The position numbers and the translations under genes were made by a program. Below are positions 1-11,935 of a stretch of 64,000 bases of DNA, piece by piece; the first letter of the stretch is position 1; every line of letters starts with the position of its first letter. Under the pieces are notes generated by a model. The model was given only the letters and a program-made list of their open reading frames with translations, did no database searches and was not told the DNA's origin. The DNA lies in assembly GCA_029339505.1 (NCBI GenBank), contig JAQISU010000233.1, positions 6,247,501-6,311,500 of the forward strand, written 5' to 3'. The DNA is from Unio delphinus. Lineage: Eukaryota; Mollusca; Bivalvia; Unionida; Unionidae.

Positions 1-805
1 GAGGTATCAGAGTAGATTCTTAAATGGTTCGCATGAGAAACGGAAGAAGTGTCCTTCCTTTTAGTATTATGTAGTATATATGATTTAAATGTAATGTAAC
101 CAACGATGTGTCTCGGTACCTCAACATGTGTTATAATGACTTATCGGACACCCAACAGAGGGTTACGATTATTTATCGATCTGTATGTAAGGACATTACT
201 AAAAGAATAACACCAAAATAATCAAACAGGTTACAGAGTTGTCTTTTGCTGCATGCCGGACTCGAGCCCTTGTTTCGAGTAACAACGCCTATTATTTCGT
301 TCTTATGCAACAGCACCTTATCTAATTCGGGCATGCCCTCATCTCAAGAACCAAAACAACAGGTTGGAGCCGGGACTAAGTTTTTTTTCTTTTTGGATCT
401 ATGAGAACTCGTTCGCAAGGCAAGCGAAAATGAACACTCAGCTAAATGCACTAACCCACTGTATTTATCAATGAAAGGTATTCAGGAAATAAAATATAAT
501 AAATTGAAATCTGCAACACAGCGTTACACACACACTTACACACAGGATATAGAAAACGTGTATATTTAATTGATTTACGCAGGATATTCCTCAGTTTTCA
601 CACTGTTAGTTTTGATATTTCGTTTTTTGAATGTCAGAAGAAAACACGATATTTGTATTACGAATAAAAGTTTCAAACATATATCCTGTTTTTCCTCAAT
701 TATTTAGAAATGCACTAAGAGTTCTTTTCAATTTTCAAAGTACAGAAAGAAGTAGGAGGTTGAACACCTTCGCTAGCTATTTACACCTTGGCGGATTTAA
801 TAGGT
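1..805. other. No recognisable gene; AT-rich unique-looking DNA
   Basis: Six-frame reading gives only short open frames with no recognisable domain. A short CA run lies near 530-545. Nothing else stands out. Confidence 0.6.
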
Positions 806-1263
806 ATATGGAATCGCATCACAATTAGTATTTCCATTTCAGTACCAACGAATGTAGTTCTAGTCTATGTTTAGAACATTTGTTCCTCTCTCGATTTGGT
901 GGTGATAGCAGTTTTTTTGATGCAGTTTTTGCAGGGATTTAAAGGTAATTGTTTATTCTTGAGAATATGAGCTTAGAGAGTGGTTGCCTGTGTGCATTTC
1001 GGCGACAGTGCACATTGAGTAATAAGACCTCGGCGATGATCCGGAAGTGAAATAAATGTTATCTTTAAATGCTGTTCTATTTACAGCGCAGCCTCTCAAA
1101 AACAAATGCAGGTGAACCCTTGAAAATAATTTCACCGTAAAGTCATCTTTATAGGTATTTTAGATTAACATATGATTTGTATTGATTGTCATACAGTGGA
1201 AAGGTCAGTACTGCGAAATATATGTAGAGAACATATAGTAAAATTAATTGCGATGCATGTCCA
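806..1263 (+). repeat. Dispersed repeat A, copy 1
   Basis: This segment aligns along its whole length with 35521-35963 in the same orientation. Shared landmarks in order are the starts (gaatcgcatcacaatta here, gaatcacatcacaatta there), then gttctagtctat, ttgtttattcttgagaatat, gatgatccggaagtgaaat and agagaacatatagtaaaatt. By eye roughly four bases in five agree, with small indels. The match stops at about 1263, a few bases before the LINE remnant begins. No reading frame is conserved between the copies and I recognise no family. It could be a non-coding part (UTR or LTR) of a larger element. Confidence 0.75.
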
Positions 1264-1269
1264 TGTCCG

Positions 1270-3017
1270 TGGTCCAATCAAAAGAAAAATAATAGCAAAA
1301 AAGCATACCAACTGGTGAAAGACCTGACCAGTGTAAAACAAGGACGCTCCTCCATCATTCAAGATAAGGGAGGGAAATGTCTTACAGAAGAACAAGACAT
1401 TCTTAAGATGTGGACAGAATACTGCTCAGACCTGTACAACCACAGACCTACAGGGGACCCAGACATACTCAACTCCCCATCAGTGACCAACACTGACAAC
1501 TATCCCATCCTCAGAGAAGACGTACAGGCTGCAGTGAAAGCATTGAAAAAAGGGAAGGCAACATGTGTAGACAACATTCCTGCAGAACTAGTCCAAGAAG
1601 GGGGTGAAGCCATGATAAGCGCCCTACTAACAATCTGCAACAAGATCTGGCAGACAGGGGAATGGCCAACACCATGGACTCAGTCACTCATAGTAACTAT
1701 CCCGAAAGAAAGGCAATTTGCAGCAATGTCAGAACTATCGTACGATCAGTCTTATATGCCACCCAAGCAAAGTCATGCTAAAAATTATATTAAACAGACT
1801 GAAGCCGCGGGCAGAGGAAATCATAGCTGAAGAACAGGCAGGCTTCAGACAAGGGCGAAGCACAACTGAACAGATTTTCAACCTGAGAATAATATGTGAG
1901 AATTACCTCCAGCACCAACAAGACCTTTATAGATTTTAAGAAGGCGTTTGACAGGGTATGGCATGCAGCCCTTTGGTCCACCATGAAGCTGTACAACATC
2001 AACGCTAACCTGATCAAATTCATAGAAAGCCTTTACAGCAAGGCCACCAGCGCAGTATGCTTCAACGGTCAAATAGGAGATTGGGTTAGGACAACTGTGG
2101 GAGTCAGACAGGGCTGCTTGCTTTCACCTACTCTCTTCAACATCTTCCTTGAAAGAATCACGACAGACGCACTGGAAGACCATGAAGAAACTGTCAGTAT
2201 TGGAGACAAAATAATAACGAATCTGCGTTTTGCTGATTACATCGATGGCCTTACAGGAAATGAGGAGGAGCTAGCTCAGTTGGTGGAAAAACTGGACAGG
2301 ACAGCTACTGCTTTTGGTATGGAAATCAGTGCAGAGTAGACCAAATTGATGACCAACAACACCAGTGGCATCAGCACTGACATCATGATTAGAGGCCAAA
2401 AACTGGAAACAGTTAATAGATTCAAGTACTTAGGAGCCATCGTGGCAGACGAGGGATCGAAACCAGAAATATTGTCCAGGATTGTGCTGACAATAACAGC
2501 AATGGCAAGGCTGAAGACAGTTTGGAAAGACAGAAACACCTCAGTCAGCTCAAATATCAGACTGATGCGCTCCATGGTTGCATCTGTATTCCTATATGCC
2601 TGTGAGTCATGGACCCTCACAGCGGATCTCGAAAGGAGGATACAAGCTGTTGAAATGAGATGCTTTCGAAGGTTGCTTGGCATTACATATAGAGATCATG
2701 TCACGAATGAGGAAGTGGGAAACAGAATTAAGCAAGCCATTGGGCCCTATGAAGAGCTATTGACCATTGTGAAAAAGCGCAAAATGAAATGGTACGGACA
2801 TGTCACACGATCAACAGGGCTTACTAAGACAGTCATGCACGGTACTGTGCAGGGAGGGCGAAGGAGAGGAAGATAGAGGAAAAGATGGGAGGATAACATC
2901 TCAGAGTGGACAGGACTGAAGCTGAGTGATACAGTGAGAGTATCAGAGAACAGATTGGAATGGAGGAAGCTGGTTGTCAGGTCATCAGTGGTGCCTCAAC
3001 GGTCGGCAAGACTAAGG

Positions 3018-3067
<50 letters not shown>
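1270..3067 (+). mobile_element. 5'-truncated RTE-like non-LTR retrotransposon remnant
   Basis: The unit holds the reverse transcriptase and C-terminal part of an endonuclease/reverse-transcriptase polyprotein and ends directly in a (GATA)n tract. Truncation at the 5' end (no endonuclease domain) and a microsatellite 3' end are both typical of RTE-type elements made by target-primed reverse transcription. The left edge coincides with the end of dispersed repeat A, so the element either inserted there or the two are parts of one composite. Clade assignment is from remembered sequence flavour, not a tree. Confidence 0.8.
1285..3023 (+). pseudogene. Reverse transcriptase (RTE-like ORF2) pseudogene
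   Basis: In life this protein copies the element's RNA into the genome by target-primed reverse transcription. Homology starts near 1285 in frame 1, moves to frame 2 near 1712 and to frame 3 near 1930, so there are two frameshifts. Further breaks are in-frame stops at 2337-2339 and 2874-2876. Visible motifs are FIDFKKAFDRVW (first catalytic Asp present, about 1929-1965), VRQGCLLSPTLFNIF (about 2103-2147) and FADY at 2229-2240, where the family has FADD, so one catalytic Asp is Tyr. Downstream are YACESWTLT and the WYGHV motif near 2791. Read through the last stop, the frame continues to a terminal PQRSARLRDR and stops at TAG 3022-3024, inside the GATA tract. Host function is not expected. Confidence 0.85.

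Positions 3068-3068
<1 letters not shown>
3020..3068 (+). repeat. (GATA)n microsatellite at LINE 3' end
   Basis: About twelve GATA units follow the last codons of the LINE directly, so the element has essentially no 3' UTR. The LINE's termination codon is itself drawn from the repeat (GATAGATAG). Confidence 0.95.
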
Positions 3069-3069
<1 letters not shown>

Positions 3070-4217
3070 TCCATATAGATGCTTTGTTGTAGCGACATCT
3101 ATTGGACTTAATGTTTTGCCTCCCTTAGTATTTAATACCAACTAACCAAAAGCGTAGTGCAGTGTACATCGACTGCAAACGGCGATGGTAATTGGTATAA
3201 AAGGGATAATTTGTTTAACATCGGAGTATGACTAAGTACCAGAGGGAAACCATTACAGTTTTATTTGAGTGAAAGGTACTTGTGCAAACAGGGACCGGCA
3301 CTGGAGAATTGCTTATTTATCATCCCATTCAAGTTGTGATCTCCCCTTGTCTCATTTACATAGGAACGGTGTTCAGATCTCAACAACTTAATTTTGACTG
3401 GATGGGGTGGCTTGCTGCCGCATCTAATGCAATTCACAGACCCGAAGCACATAAATATTTACTCGATATGCCAAAGTGTAGATAGGGAAGATGGAGGATG
3501 GATGGACAATATATTTCGTAATTGACGGAAACAAATCTTTAACTTCTCCCTCCTGAATTAAACGCAATAATAATGAATGGAAAAGCTTACATTATGTAAA
3601 CGTTCGTTTACGTCATCACTGTTATATATGTGTTGACCTCGTGCAATTTTCGTTTACATTTATACAACTTCCCTACCGGATAATATTTCCTTTCTTCACG
3701 AGCCTCGTACTAGGCTCTCAGATGAACGTGAAAAGGAGTGACGTTTGTATAAAGAAATCCTAATCTAATTAAATCAGATGTCCCCTGTCCTACGTGATAT
3801 CTGCACTGCCTTGAGTAAAGACATAACGGCGACCGCTTAGGGGTCATAATTTAGTGACCTTTGAATTAGCCAATGGAAAAGCAGCTTTCAGAACTTTGAA
3901 ATTGAATCAAACTTTCTGGCACACATTAATGTCCTTCGTCCATACTGCTGTCACCCAAGCTCGTAGGTATAAGACTTCGTATGACTGGTTGATAAAATAG
4001 GCGATTATGGTAATAACATAGTTCACCAGAACAAGACTCCTAAGCGGTTGCTGTCAGATATTCACGTTGGATAGTGAAGCTCTGATTTTAATCAGACTGA
4101 AGAAGTCCTCATATGAAATATATTTCGGGAATCCACATATTTGTTATGAGCCAGTGGCCGTTAGATCCGATGTTCACACAGAGGCATCAGTAAATCGCTT
4201 GTATCAATTGTACACAG
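3069..4217. other. No gene seen
   Basis: Only short open frames without recognisable domains. No repeat shared with the rest of the window was noticed by eye. Confidence 0.5.
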
Positions 4218-4230
4218 CCAATTAAAGCCA

Positions 4231-4551
4231 AGAACCGCTCCAGTGGCCTAGTGGTTAGAGCGTCCGCCGCGGAATAGAGAGGTCGTGGGTTCGATCCCCG
4301 GCCGAGTCATACCAAAGACATAAAAATGGTAATAACAGCCGCCTCGCTTGGCGCTCAGCATTAAGAGGTTAGTGTTAGGAATGGTTGGCCTGGTGTCAGG
4401 ATAGTGTGAATGGGTGGGACATCATGCTACATGTATGCGGCATGATGTCCCAGTGCTAGACATCACTATAAAGTGCCTCACTGCAGACATCGTAGCGATA
4501 TGACTCACAAATTGTTAAAGCTACTTTAAAAATCCTAATTAAACAAACAAA
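4231..4551 (+). mobile_element. SINE-1 (tRNA-derived), full length with target-site duplication
   Basis: A tRNA-like head carries both internal RNA polymerase III boxes. It is followed by a body with recurring blocks (cattaagaggttagtgttag, gcctggtgtcagga, gtcccagtgctagaca, gcagacatcgtagcgatatg) and an A-rich tail ending in AAAC repeats. The 13-bp direct repeat ccaattaaagcca at 4218-4230 and 4552-4564 flanks it exactly and is the target-site duplication. Seven further copies lie in this window (8146, 14920, 15816, 20161, 27573, 34756, 55433). It is mobilised in trans by a LINE; which one is unknown. Confidence 0.92.
4244..4298 (+). promoter_or_regulatory. Internal Pol III promoter (A and B boxes) of SINE-1
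   Basis: The A box TGGCCTAGTGG is at 4244-4254 and the B box GGTTCGATCCC at 4288-4298, both fitting the tRNA consensus. The A-to-B spacing is tRNA-like. The head does not continue into a proper acceptor stem, so it is a SINE promoter and not a tRNA gene. Confidence 0.85.
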
Positions 4552-4732
4552 CCAATTAAAGCCATACACCCGTCAACCTAAAACAAGTAATTTCTCGGCT
4601 GGAAATATGCTTGTCTGAGTCAGAAGTATGTTTTGTTGTCTGCCTTGTTACTGAATAATTAAAATAAAGTTCAACCAAAAACATATATGATTCGTTTCAG
4701 GAACTATGTCTACATACTTATACAGTTTCCTT

Positions 4733-4950
4733 CTGTATTCGCTTAAAAGACGAGTCCAACTGCAAACATCACTGATCCAGATCTGCCGGCACATCGAGCC
4801 CCGACTCATCTGGGTCAGTTCAGTTTGCTAGGATTAATCAGTATAATTAAAAGAAACGTAGACACTGATCTACATGTGCATTATGATATGGCAGGTAAGG
4901 ATCTTTGTTGTTTGCAGTTTGACTCGACTTCTGAGAGAGTGTAGACGGCA
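4733..4950. mobile_element. MITE-A, short inverted-repeat element, copy 1
   Basis: The left end (gacgagtccaactgcaaac) and the right end (gtttgcagtttgactcg) are inverted repeats of each other over about 45 bp with mismatches. The interior shares the words gatctttgttgtt and cagatctgcc with copies at 7248-7462 and 29430-29655. The size of about 220 bp and absence of any reading frame fit a non-autonomous DNA transposon. Superfamily unknown. Confidence 0.6.
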
Positions 4951-6530
4951 CTGCAGTTTGCAGTCGTGCATAGCAGGCATTAGCTACAGATCTTTTATTA
5001 ACGCATGTCCGGCTTGATGACAGAGATTCTCTCTATATATATATATATCTGATTGCCATAAGGAAAATATAATGTACGTTGTACCTAGTCATCATAATGA
5101 TTATTTTTTTTCCATAATGCAGAGAAAAGCTGACGGCAGTGTTGCAATTTTAATATATTTATCCTCTTCCCGGTGACCTACATACTTATTGCTTAAGAGG
5201 CGATATTAGACCCACGAATCATTCATTCACTTTGATACAAAACAAAATCAATATATTGCTGTAAGCGTGACTGTGTTGTCTTTCTAATATCAGCTTGACC
5301 CATAGTATCTCAGTTTTTAGCTTACTGGACTCATTAACGAAATATGTCGGGTTCAGTGCTGTGCAGACCAGACTCACTCAGTCAACTGGGCTTCCGGACA
5401 AGGCAGTTTATTCACTAACTGCAGCCCAATTTAGCCTTTCGTGTCTTGATGTGCCAATAAAATATCAATTACCCTACCACCAACAGAGATGTAACTATTT
5501 CAGGTTTATAAAAATAGGCAATAAAACGACAAGCGCCATCTGGTGTCAGCTTTACAAATCTAATTCATACATGCTTCAGCTTCAAAGAATAAATATAAGT
5601 GAATACGATCATAGTTGGGAGTTTTCGGGGTGGGGGAGGGTGCTTCTTAAATATCAAACATTTTTCCTATCTTTAGTGCAAATTGTTACGGTCATGCATC
5701 ACCCTATGACTGTTTTTTACGCGTGGTGTTACGCGTGGTCCTTCATGTGTCGCGTGGTCCTTTGGGTGCTACGCGCAGTTCAGGCGTTTACATGTTTCGA
5801 AATTATAGCCTGGATTTTTGTCCATAGGCCTTTATATCTTAGGATGACAAGTAAATCTCGTCTTCAGTACACGATGCTTTATTAATAGTAAACGCTGAGT
5901 TTGGAGGTTTATGTATATTTACCAGATATTTTTAAAACGTTTTAGAAACCGATGGGTTCATTTCCGTCGTTTACTCGGCGCAAAACGAAAATACATGAAA
6001 CATGTTAGGAAATACGCTACGGCACTTCACTCAGTCCTTGACACCAAAACAAGTCAGATTTTTTAACACAGTTTATAAACTTCAAAGACAATGGTACATT
6101 TTACTCAGATACACAATACAAATTATATTTTTTAAATTTATTTTGAAGGGATTATATGAATCTCAAACGAGGATTGTATGATAGGAAAGATATTCAGCCA
6201 AATCAAGAAAATGTCAACACGCCAAAATGTTCTCTATAAATCCGAGAGGGGTGTTCTTTGATCCTTTTAAGTCTAGACAAGAAATCTCACATCCAAAGAT
6301 TTGTTGTAATATAAGCAATTACTGTAGCGTAATAAGGTGCATCTCTGCGTCATATCCAAAGTTAGCCACAGTTCTAAACATGCCTGAACACGTTAGTTAT
6401 ATATTTAAAGCTGATGCAATAGTTCTGTACAAAAGTGTATATTCAATTACCTACAACCTTGTTAGTTGAGTGACGTTGTTGTCACGGCATACAGCTGAAG
6501 CGGACCTTTAGAACTTCTGATACATAAATT

Positions 6531-6532
<2 letters not shown>
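4951..6532. other. No convincing gene
   Basis: The longest open frame, 5295-5885 on the plus strand (196 codons), begins at TTG, has no recognisable domain and reads like chance translation. A local cluster of ACGCGT or near-ACGCGT words lies at 5718-5776. A short (TA) run is at 5035-5050. Confidence 0.5.

Positions 6533-6588
<56 letters not shown>
6533..6588 (+). repeat. (CT)n microsatellite
   Basis: An uninterrupted CT tract of about 55 bp. Confidence 0.97.
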
Positions 6589-6591
<3 letters not shown>

Positions 6592-7247
6592 TGTCTGGTG
6601 TGACATTTTAACTCCACAGACTACTCAATCATTTAAAGACAGAACTGAAAAAAAATAATTAACTGTACATGCAGTGTCTTTATGTTTGTATTATAATCGT
6701 CGTATAAAAATATATATATATATTTTGAAATAACTACTGAATATTTGCGTTTTTTTTTTTCTTCAGTTTATTCAACAGCACATTTCGTCTTCAAAAAAAA
6801 AAACATTTAATAAACAGGATAAACGAAATACCAAAGAATGCAAAGGTCAAAACCTCTTTTTCAAATAAACTCTGGTTTTGGTTCCAGAATTGGAAGAAGA
6901 TAGTCAAATTAAGTATGAACTGAAGTTTAATTTAACTGTGGCCCGCAACAGAATCAACGAAATATCTGTTAGTTTATGAACATCTAACGCCAGTTTGTAA
7001 GTTCTGTTGTCAAGGAAACTGATTAGTATGTACAGACAATGAATCAATGTTTCTGTACCATATACACCGTAAGAAAACACAGACACCAAAATAATTCTTG
7101 AAACAAAGAACTGAGATGCGATCTAGTATAATTTTTAAATTAACGACAATTTGTTTACTTTTTATTTTTGGTGTAAAAAGACGGTAATATGGTTTTTGTC
7201 AGTGATTTGTATACTAAAGTGTAAATAGTTGAGATGGGACTGAACTA
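6589..7247. other. No gene seen
   Basis: AT-rich DNA with homopolymer runs and no recognisable coding or repeat signal. Confidence 0.5.
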
Positions 7248-7462
7248 TTACCACATATACTCGCTTATAGATCGAAGCCAACTGCTGCTAACTTCATAGA
7301 TCATAAAGCGCCGGCAGATCAGGAGGTTTGCAGTTTGTTAGGAATACTCAGTAATACAAGCAGCATAGTCTTCATTAGTATTGTATGCATGCACATTATG
7401 CTACAGCAGATCCTGATCTTTGTTGTTTCAGTTTGACCCGACATGTAAGTATATACGGTAAC
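7248..7462. mobile_element. MITE-A copy 2
   Basis: The ends read ttaccacatatactcgctta and, on the other strand, ttaccgtatatacttacatg, which is an inverted repeat. The interior shares gatctttgttgttt and the cagtttgac block with copy 1. The flanks are acta on the left and acta overlapping the last base on the right, so a short target duplication is possible but unproven. Confidence 0.65.
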
Positions 7463-7935
7463 TAAACGCATGCGCTATACTAGTATTATTTTGACTAACA
7501 AGCACATCAGTTATGAGGATATGTTTCATATTGTTGTGGTATTTTTTTTATTTCATCATTTGAAGAATGAAAATATCCTTTACGGTAGATGGTACAATAA
7601 AATTAAACTGACTCACAAATACAGTCTCGAGTTACGGCATATCAGACAACAGCTACAGCCCTATATATTGACTAAATACCATTACTTTTTATGTAACATA
7701 GTGTACATGGCTGACCTGTATCTGCTGGCCAATTGGTCAGCAGACAAAGGTGAATAAGGCAGATAAATTTGCATACAGGAACATGCTGTACTGATCGACA
7801 TTACACGTATAAACAATTTCAAAATACATTTCCCATAAAGCGTTGACCGTCTAAGCCATATAAGTAAAAATACAAGATCTTTGATGAGTAATTTTTCTAC
7901 GATTTTGAGTGACCTTTTACACTTGGACCACATGT

Positions 7936-8118
7936 GTAGATTAGTATAATGGACATTCTGCCTCAGTGCAAATATTTGATTTAACCTACTTCCCTTGACA
8001 CTTGTCCTTATTTTGACCTGTACCAGTTACGACTGGGGCACACATTCAACATCCTAGTGTAATGCGATGGTCATTTTATGCATGAACTGACCCAGTTCTG
8101 ACTGCAAGGTCTTCTTTA
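7936..8118 (+). repeat. Dispersed repeat C, copy 1
   Basis: This aligns with 9829-10034 and 17021-17232 in the same orientation. Shared blocks include cagtgcaaata, ttaacctactt, a ttttgacct-like block and a final block of tgacccag/aatctgactgca type. No coding frame is visible. The family is not recognised. Confidence 0.6.
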
Positions 8119-8145
8119 GGATTTGACCCTATTTATACAACCGTT

Positions 8146-8226
8146 GACCGCTCCGGTGGCCAAGTGCCACAATGCAGACATCGTATAGATACGACTGCAA
8201 ATTTGTTACAGCTACAGTCTTAAACA
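8146..8226 (+). mobile_element. SINE-1 internally deleted copy
   Basis: Only the first part of the tRNA-like head (cgctccggtggccaagtg) and the last body block (atgcagacatcgta, then a tcttaaa tail) remain. The middle of about 240 bp is missing, and a CA-rich tail follows. Confidence 0.8.
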
Positions 8227-9518
8227 AATTATAATCACACACACATACACAGCCGTTATCAAATTTGGCTGGGATAAAATGGTTTGCAACGTATACGTGA
8301 AATAGCTGACGAAATTGTCATGAAATCTTTGTCCTCCTTCAGAAAGTTTTACGTAACATAGTACCATCTTTTAGGAATTGATTCCCTTTGTTTTACATCA
8401 CATTCATTGGCTCTCGAATAGCTGAGTTCTCTAAAACGCTCGTCTTTATCGATCAATGCGATCTTGCCTCTGCCAGTGTGGTGTTCGAGTTCCGGGCTCT
8501 GTGGCCATCGTGGGTATGCGAGAAAGCTTAACAATTGCCCAGTTCGATCACATGATTTATCTCCCTTAAATAATTATTCCAGAGTTATCTATATTGCAAT
8601 GAGCGTACATTAGTCACTTCTGGGCAAGCATTTTAACACTGGCACCAGGGATATATGAAAAAGAGTCTGGATTTATAATCAATTTCAAATTGTCACACCT
8701 GAGTTCCAAGTCCAGATAGACTAGTCCATTGTTCTCATTGTTCAGATTTAGATATGAATTTTAGAAATTAAGTGCCTTGATAAATATATGACAAGGTCAC
8801 CAATATTGGCAGCAAAAGGCAGAGACTTATTTTGGACTGGGCGTAATGGACAGTTACTAATTAAAAAGAATTCATTCATATTATTATCCGGTGCAGGGAC
8901 AACATGCCATTTCACAACACAAATGGTGTGACTTCTATGTGTGGACCTTGGAAGGACGTTCAATAGACCGTATTTTTTTAACATTGAATTTTTGGAAGTA
9001 TGGTCACCAAGGTAAATGAGCTTTACCTCCACACTGTTGTCTCTGAAATGTTTACTAGACGTATTAAATGCTCGAAGGGTTTAAAACCATTAGGAATACA
9101 TAATTCAGTAATTGCAAAAACAATCAATGTCTGTGTTGGATACTTTTAAAAGAAAAGAAAAAGGAATTGAAGTATTATTTTTAGATTTTTGTATGCTGTT
9201 TAATTTATGTCCCCTTAAATTGTGAATTCCAGAATAAATGTACGTGTGCTATGTATTAAAAACCACTAAGACGAAGGACTGTTATGAGATGTGGTTACTA
9301 TCAAGTTGCATGAACAGTACAACATTTTTTTTAGTCAATTTAAAGAGGCATTTTGATAATACTACATATTACGTACACATTAATGTTTGTTAATCACCTA
9401 TGTACATATTTAATTCATTCGTGAAGAATTCTGTATAGTTCTAACGTGTGTTTTTGTATTTCTTCTGGTTTCTTTGTGTTACCTTTCCTTGTGATATTGC
9501 GCCACTGACAAAAGATTC

Positions 9519-9520
<2 letters not shown>
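8227..9520. other. No gene seen
   Basis: Short open frames only. The 94-codon minus frame at 8748-9032 has no recognisable feature. Confidence 0.5.

Positions 9521-9603
<83 letters not shown>
9521..9603 (+). repeat. Compound (TG)n(GA)n microsatellite
   Basis: A TG tract of about 31 bp passes directly into a GA tract of about 52 bp. Confidence 0.97.
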
Positions 9604-9606
<3 letters not shown>

Positions 9607-9828
9607 TCCATAATTAAACAGATTCACACTGGATCACATGCCGGGGTTTTAGACATATATAAATAAGGGAACTGCCACCGATTTATTCTATTAATTGATG
9701 GAAGAACGTAAGAGATAAGTATGTCACAAATATTGCCCCAGGAGATCATGCTGATTGCCGTTCTTCTCCTTCGTATTGGCAGAAATTAGCTTTAAATTGT
9801 CTTCTCCGATTTCAACTGACCGTCACAC

Positions 9829-10034
9829 TTTAAGAGGTCTGTAGGTCAGTAAGACTTGGCTTCTATATCAGTGCAAATAATTAATTAACCTACTTTCCGG
9901 GCTCTTTTACCGGTATGGGTTCCGATTTTGACCGTTCGGTGAATGGCTAGAGCAAATAATATATAACAATGTGTCCGTCGCGAGTCATTATTAAATTCAG
10001 CACCCGAGCTGACCCAAATATGACTGCAGTTTTA
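9829..10034 (+). repeat. Dispersed repeat C, copy 2
   Basis: This is the best-preserved of the three copies. It contains taggtcagtaa, a cagtgcaaataattaa block, taacctactttccgg and, near the end, gctgacccaaatatgactgc. Confidence 0.65.
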
Positions 10035-10275
10035 ATATATAAATATTCCAAAAAGAATTTTGAAGGATACACTGATTTTATTTTAAATGAATAATATGTA
10101 CATGTATAGTTGTCATATAACGATTTTTGTAACAACAGTGTCCTCTGCAAGAACGATTTTTCTATATAAAAAAAAATATCAATACAGTGATTCATCGTGT
10201 TATACATCTAAAAGAAAGAATCAAAAAAGGATAGGAAAGGAGAACTGATAGACTGTCGGCTTGCTGTATCAATGT

Positions 10276-10545
10276 TTATATTATATTATATTATGTTATG
10301 TTATGTTATGTTATGTTATGTTATGTTATGCTATGCTATGTGATGTGATGTGATGTGATGTGATGTGATATGATATGATATGATATGATATGATATGATA
10401 TGATATGATATGATATGATATGATTATATTATATTATATTATATTATATTATATTATATTATATTATATTATATTATATTATATTATATTATATTACATT
10501 ATATTATATTATATTATATTATATTATATTATATTATATTATATT
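10276..10545 (+). repeat. Pentanucleotide array with stepwise-changing unit
   Basis: Fifty-four consecutive 5-bp units stay in one register. They read TTATA x3, TTATG x8, CTATG x2, TGATG x5, TGATA x11, TGATT x1 and then ATATT x24 with one ACATT. Neighbouring blocks mostly differ by a single base, as expected if each variant arose by mutation and then expanded by slippage. Confidence 0.97.
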
Positions 10546-10705
10546 AGTAATGCTAACTTAGATTGGTTTTGCTACTGTAGTGTTAACAGCATAATTTCTA
10601 AACTATGAAATTTTGCAGCAATAACACAAGAAATATAACACTTTCACTGTTGCTACTGGTGCTCTCCTGGAATACGTGCAACTCGCACACGCTTAAATGA
10701 TCATT

Positions 10706-10706
<1 letters not shown>

Positions 10707-10769
<63 letters not shown>
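10707..10769 (+). repeat. (CT)n microsatellite
   Basis: An uninterrupted CT tract of about 62 bp. Confidence 0.97.
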
Positions 10770-10771
<2 letters not shown>

Positions 10772-10984
10772 CGGCTATATGTTTTAGGAAATTTTCAAAT
10801 GATAGTTTTAAAAGGATTATTTCATTAGCTTGCCCATCACATGTATTTTATTTTGAAGCACTACAATTCACATGCTATGAGATTTGTTTGGTGGTGAGGT
10901 GGGGGTTTACAACCCACCTGGATTCAGTGTCTTTGCATCTGCATGTCATTCTATTCTATGACTGTTTATTCTGGTTAACTTTCA

Positions 10985-11935
10985 TTTTCACACGATTTTG
11001 AAATGTAAGTTTCATTTATCACACGAATTTGAGGGAAAAAAAAGTTCTATTATCACATGAATTTGAAGAAAAAAATCACTTATTTTTATAACGTGAATTT
11101 GAAATATACTGTTACACGCACAGGGGTATCCACTTGACCGAGCGGTGTCAAAACTCTGGCGCGAGTCACACTGGAAGTCATATGTTTTCCCCAAATTTCC
11201 AAATACTTCCATACAACTTGAGTTGTAAAAATGGAAAGAGAGACGTGTGTGCTATATTTAATAACCTTTGCTCTAATCAATTAGCGACCCAGATGAGACA
11301 ACTTGCCCAAAAGTCCATTAACCGCACCTTTGCATGGTTTTTCTTCATTATCATCCGATTTCCATACCGACAGCTCGTCATGCCATATAAATTACACTAG
11401 TATTCCCTTACTAACTGGGAAATATTTAACTGCGCGACCCTAGGCCAGTCAATCCACATAATTTCCGGCGTATCACGCTCATATACATACGCCCATTTTC
11501 CACTATGGACACATAAACGGTACCTACCAAGTTCCAACTTATTGATTCCATTATATAATTTACTGATTTCCAAGCATAAATACTGCCTTTTCAATCACAA
11601 TACTTTTATACACCGCTGAATTTCAATATGGACTATCCAGGGACAGTCATTCGGCTTGAACCTAAATTCACTACTATCGACCCCAGCATGGTTCAAATTC
11701 ACTAACTCTCGGCTCTGTGACGTTTGCTCCTACTAATTGGCTAACAATTTCAGGCTAGTAATATTTCCATGGCACTTAAGACTAAATACTCACACAAATA
11801 AATCTAAGAATTGCTTAAAAACAGGATGCTGTCAAATACACATACTCAAAATTTATTACAATACATTTAATATCACACGAATGTGAATTGTTAAATTCAT
11901 TTATCACACGAATTTGAAATATAACTTTCTGTCTT
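10985..11935 (+). repeat. Two clusters of a CACACGAATTTGAAAT-like motif
   Basis: The word atcacacgaatttgaaat, in variants, occurs four times at 10990-11108 and twice at 11873-11925, always in the same orientation. About 760 bp of otherwise plain sequence lies between the clusters. It resembles subterminal repeats of a transposon, but the clusters are direct, not inverted. Confidence 0.5.

Noticed and set aside
4231..4310. tRNA gene
   Set aside because: A and B boxes are good but no acceptor stem closes, and the same head recurs in eight copies with a common body, so it is a SINE head.
5295..5885. 196-codon open frame
   Set aside because: It starts at TTG, shows no domain, signal or conserved motif, and its translation is irregular. 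Probably chance.
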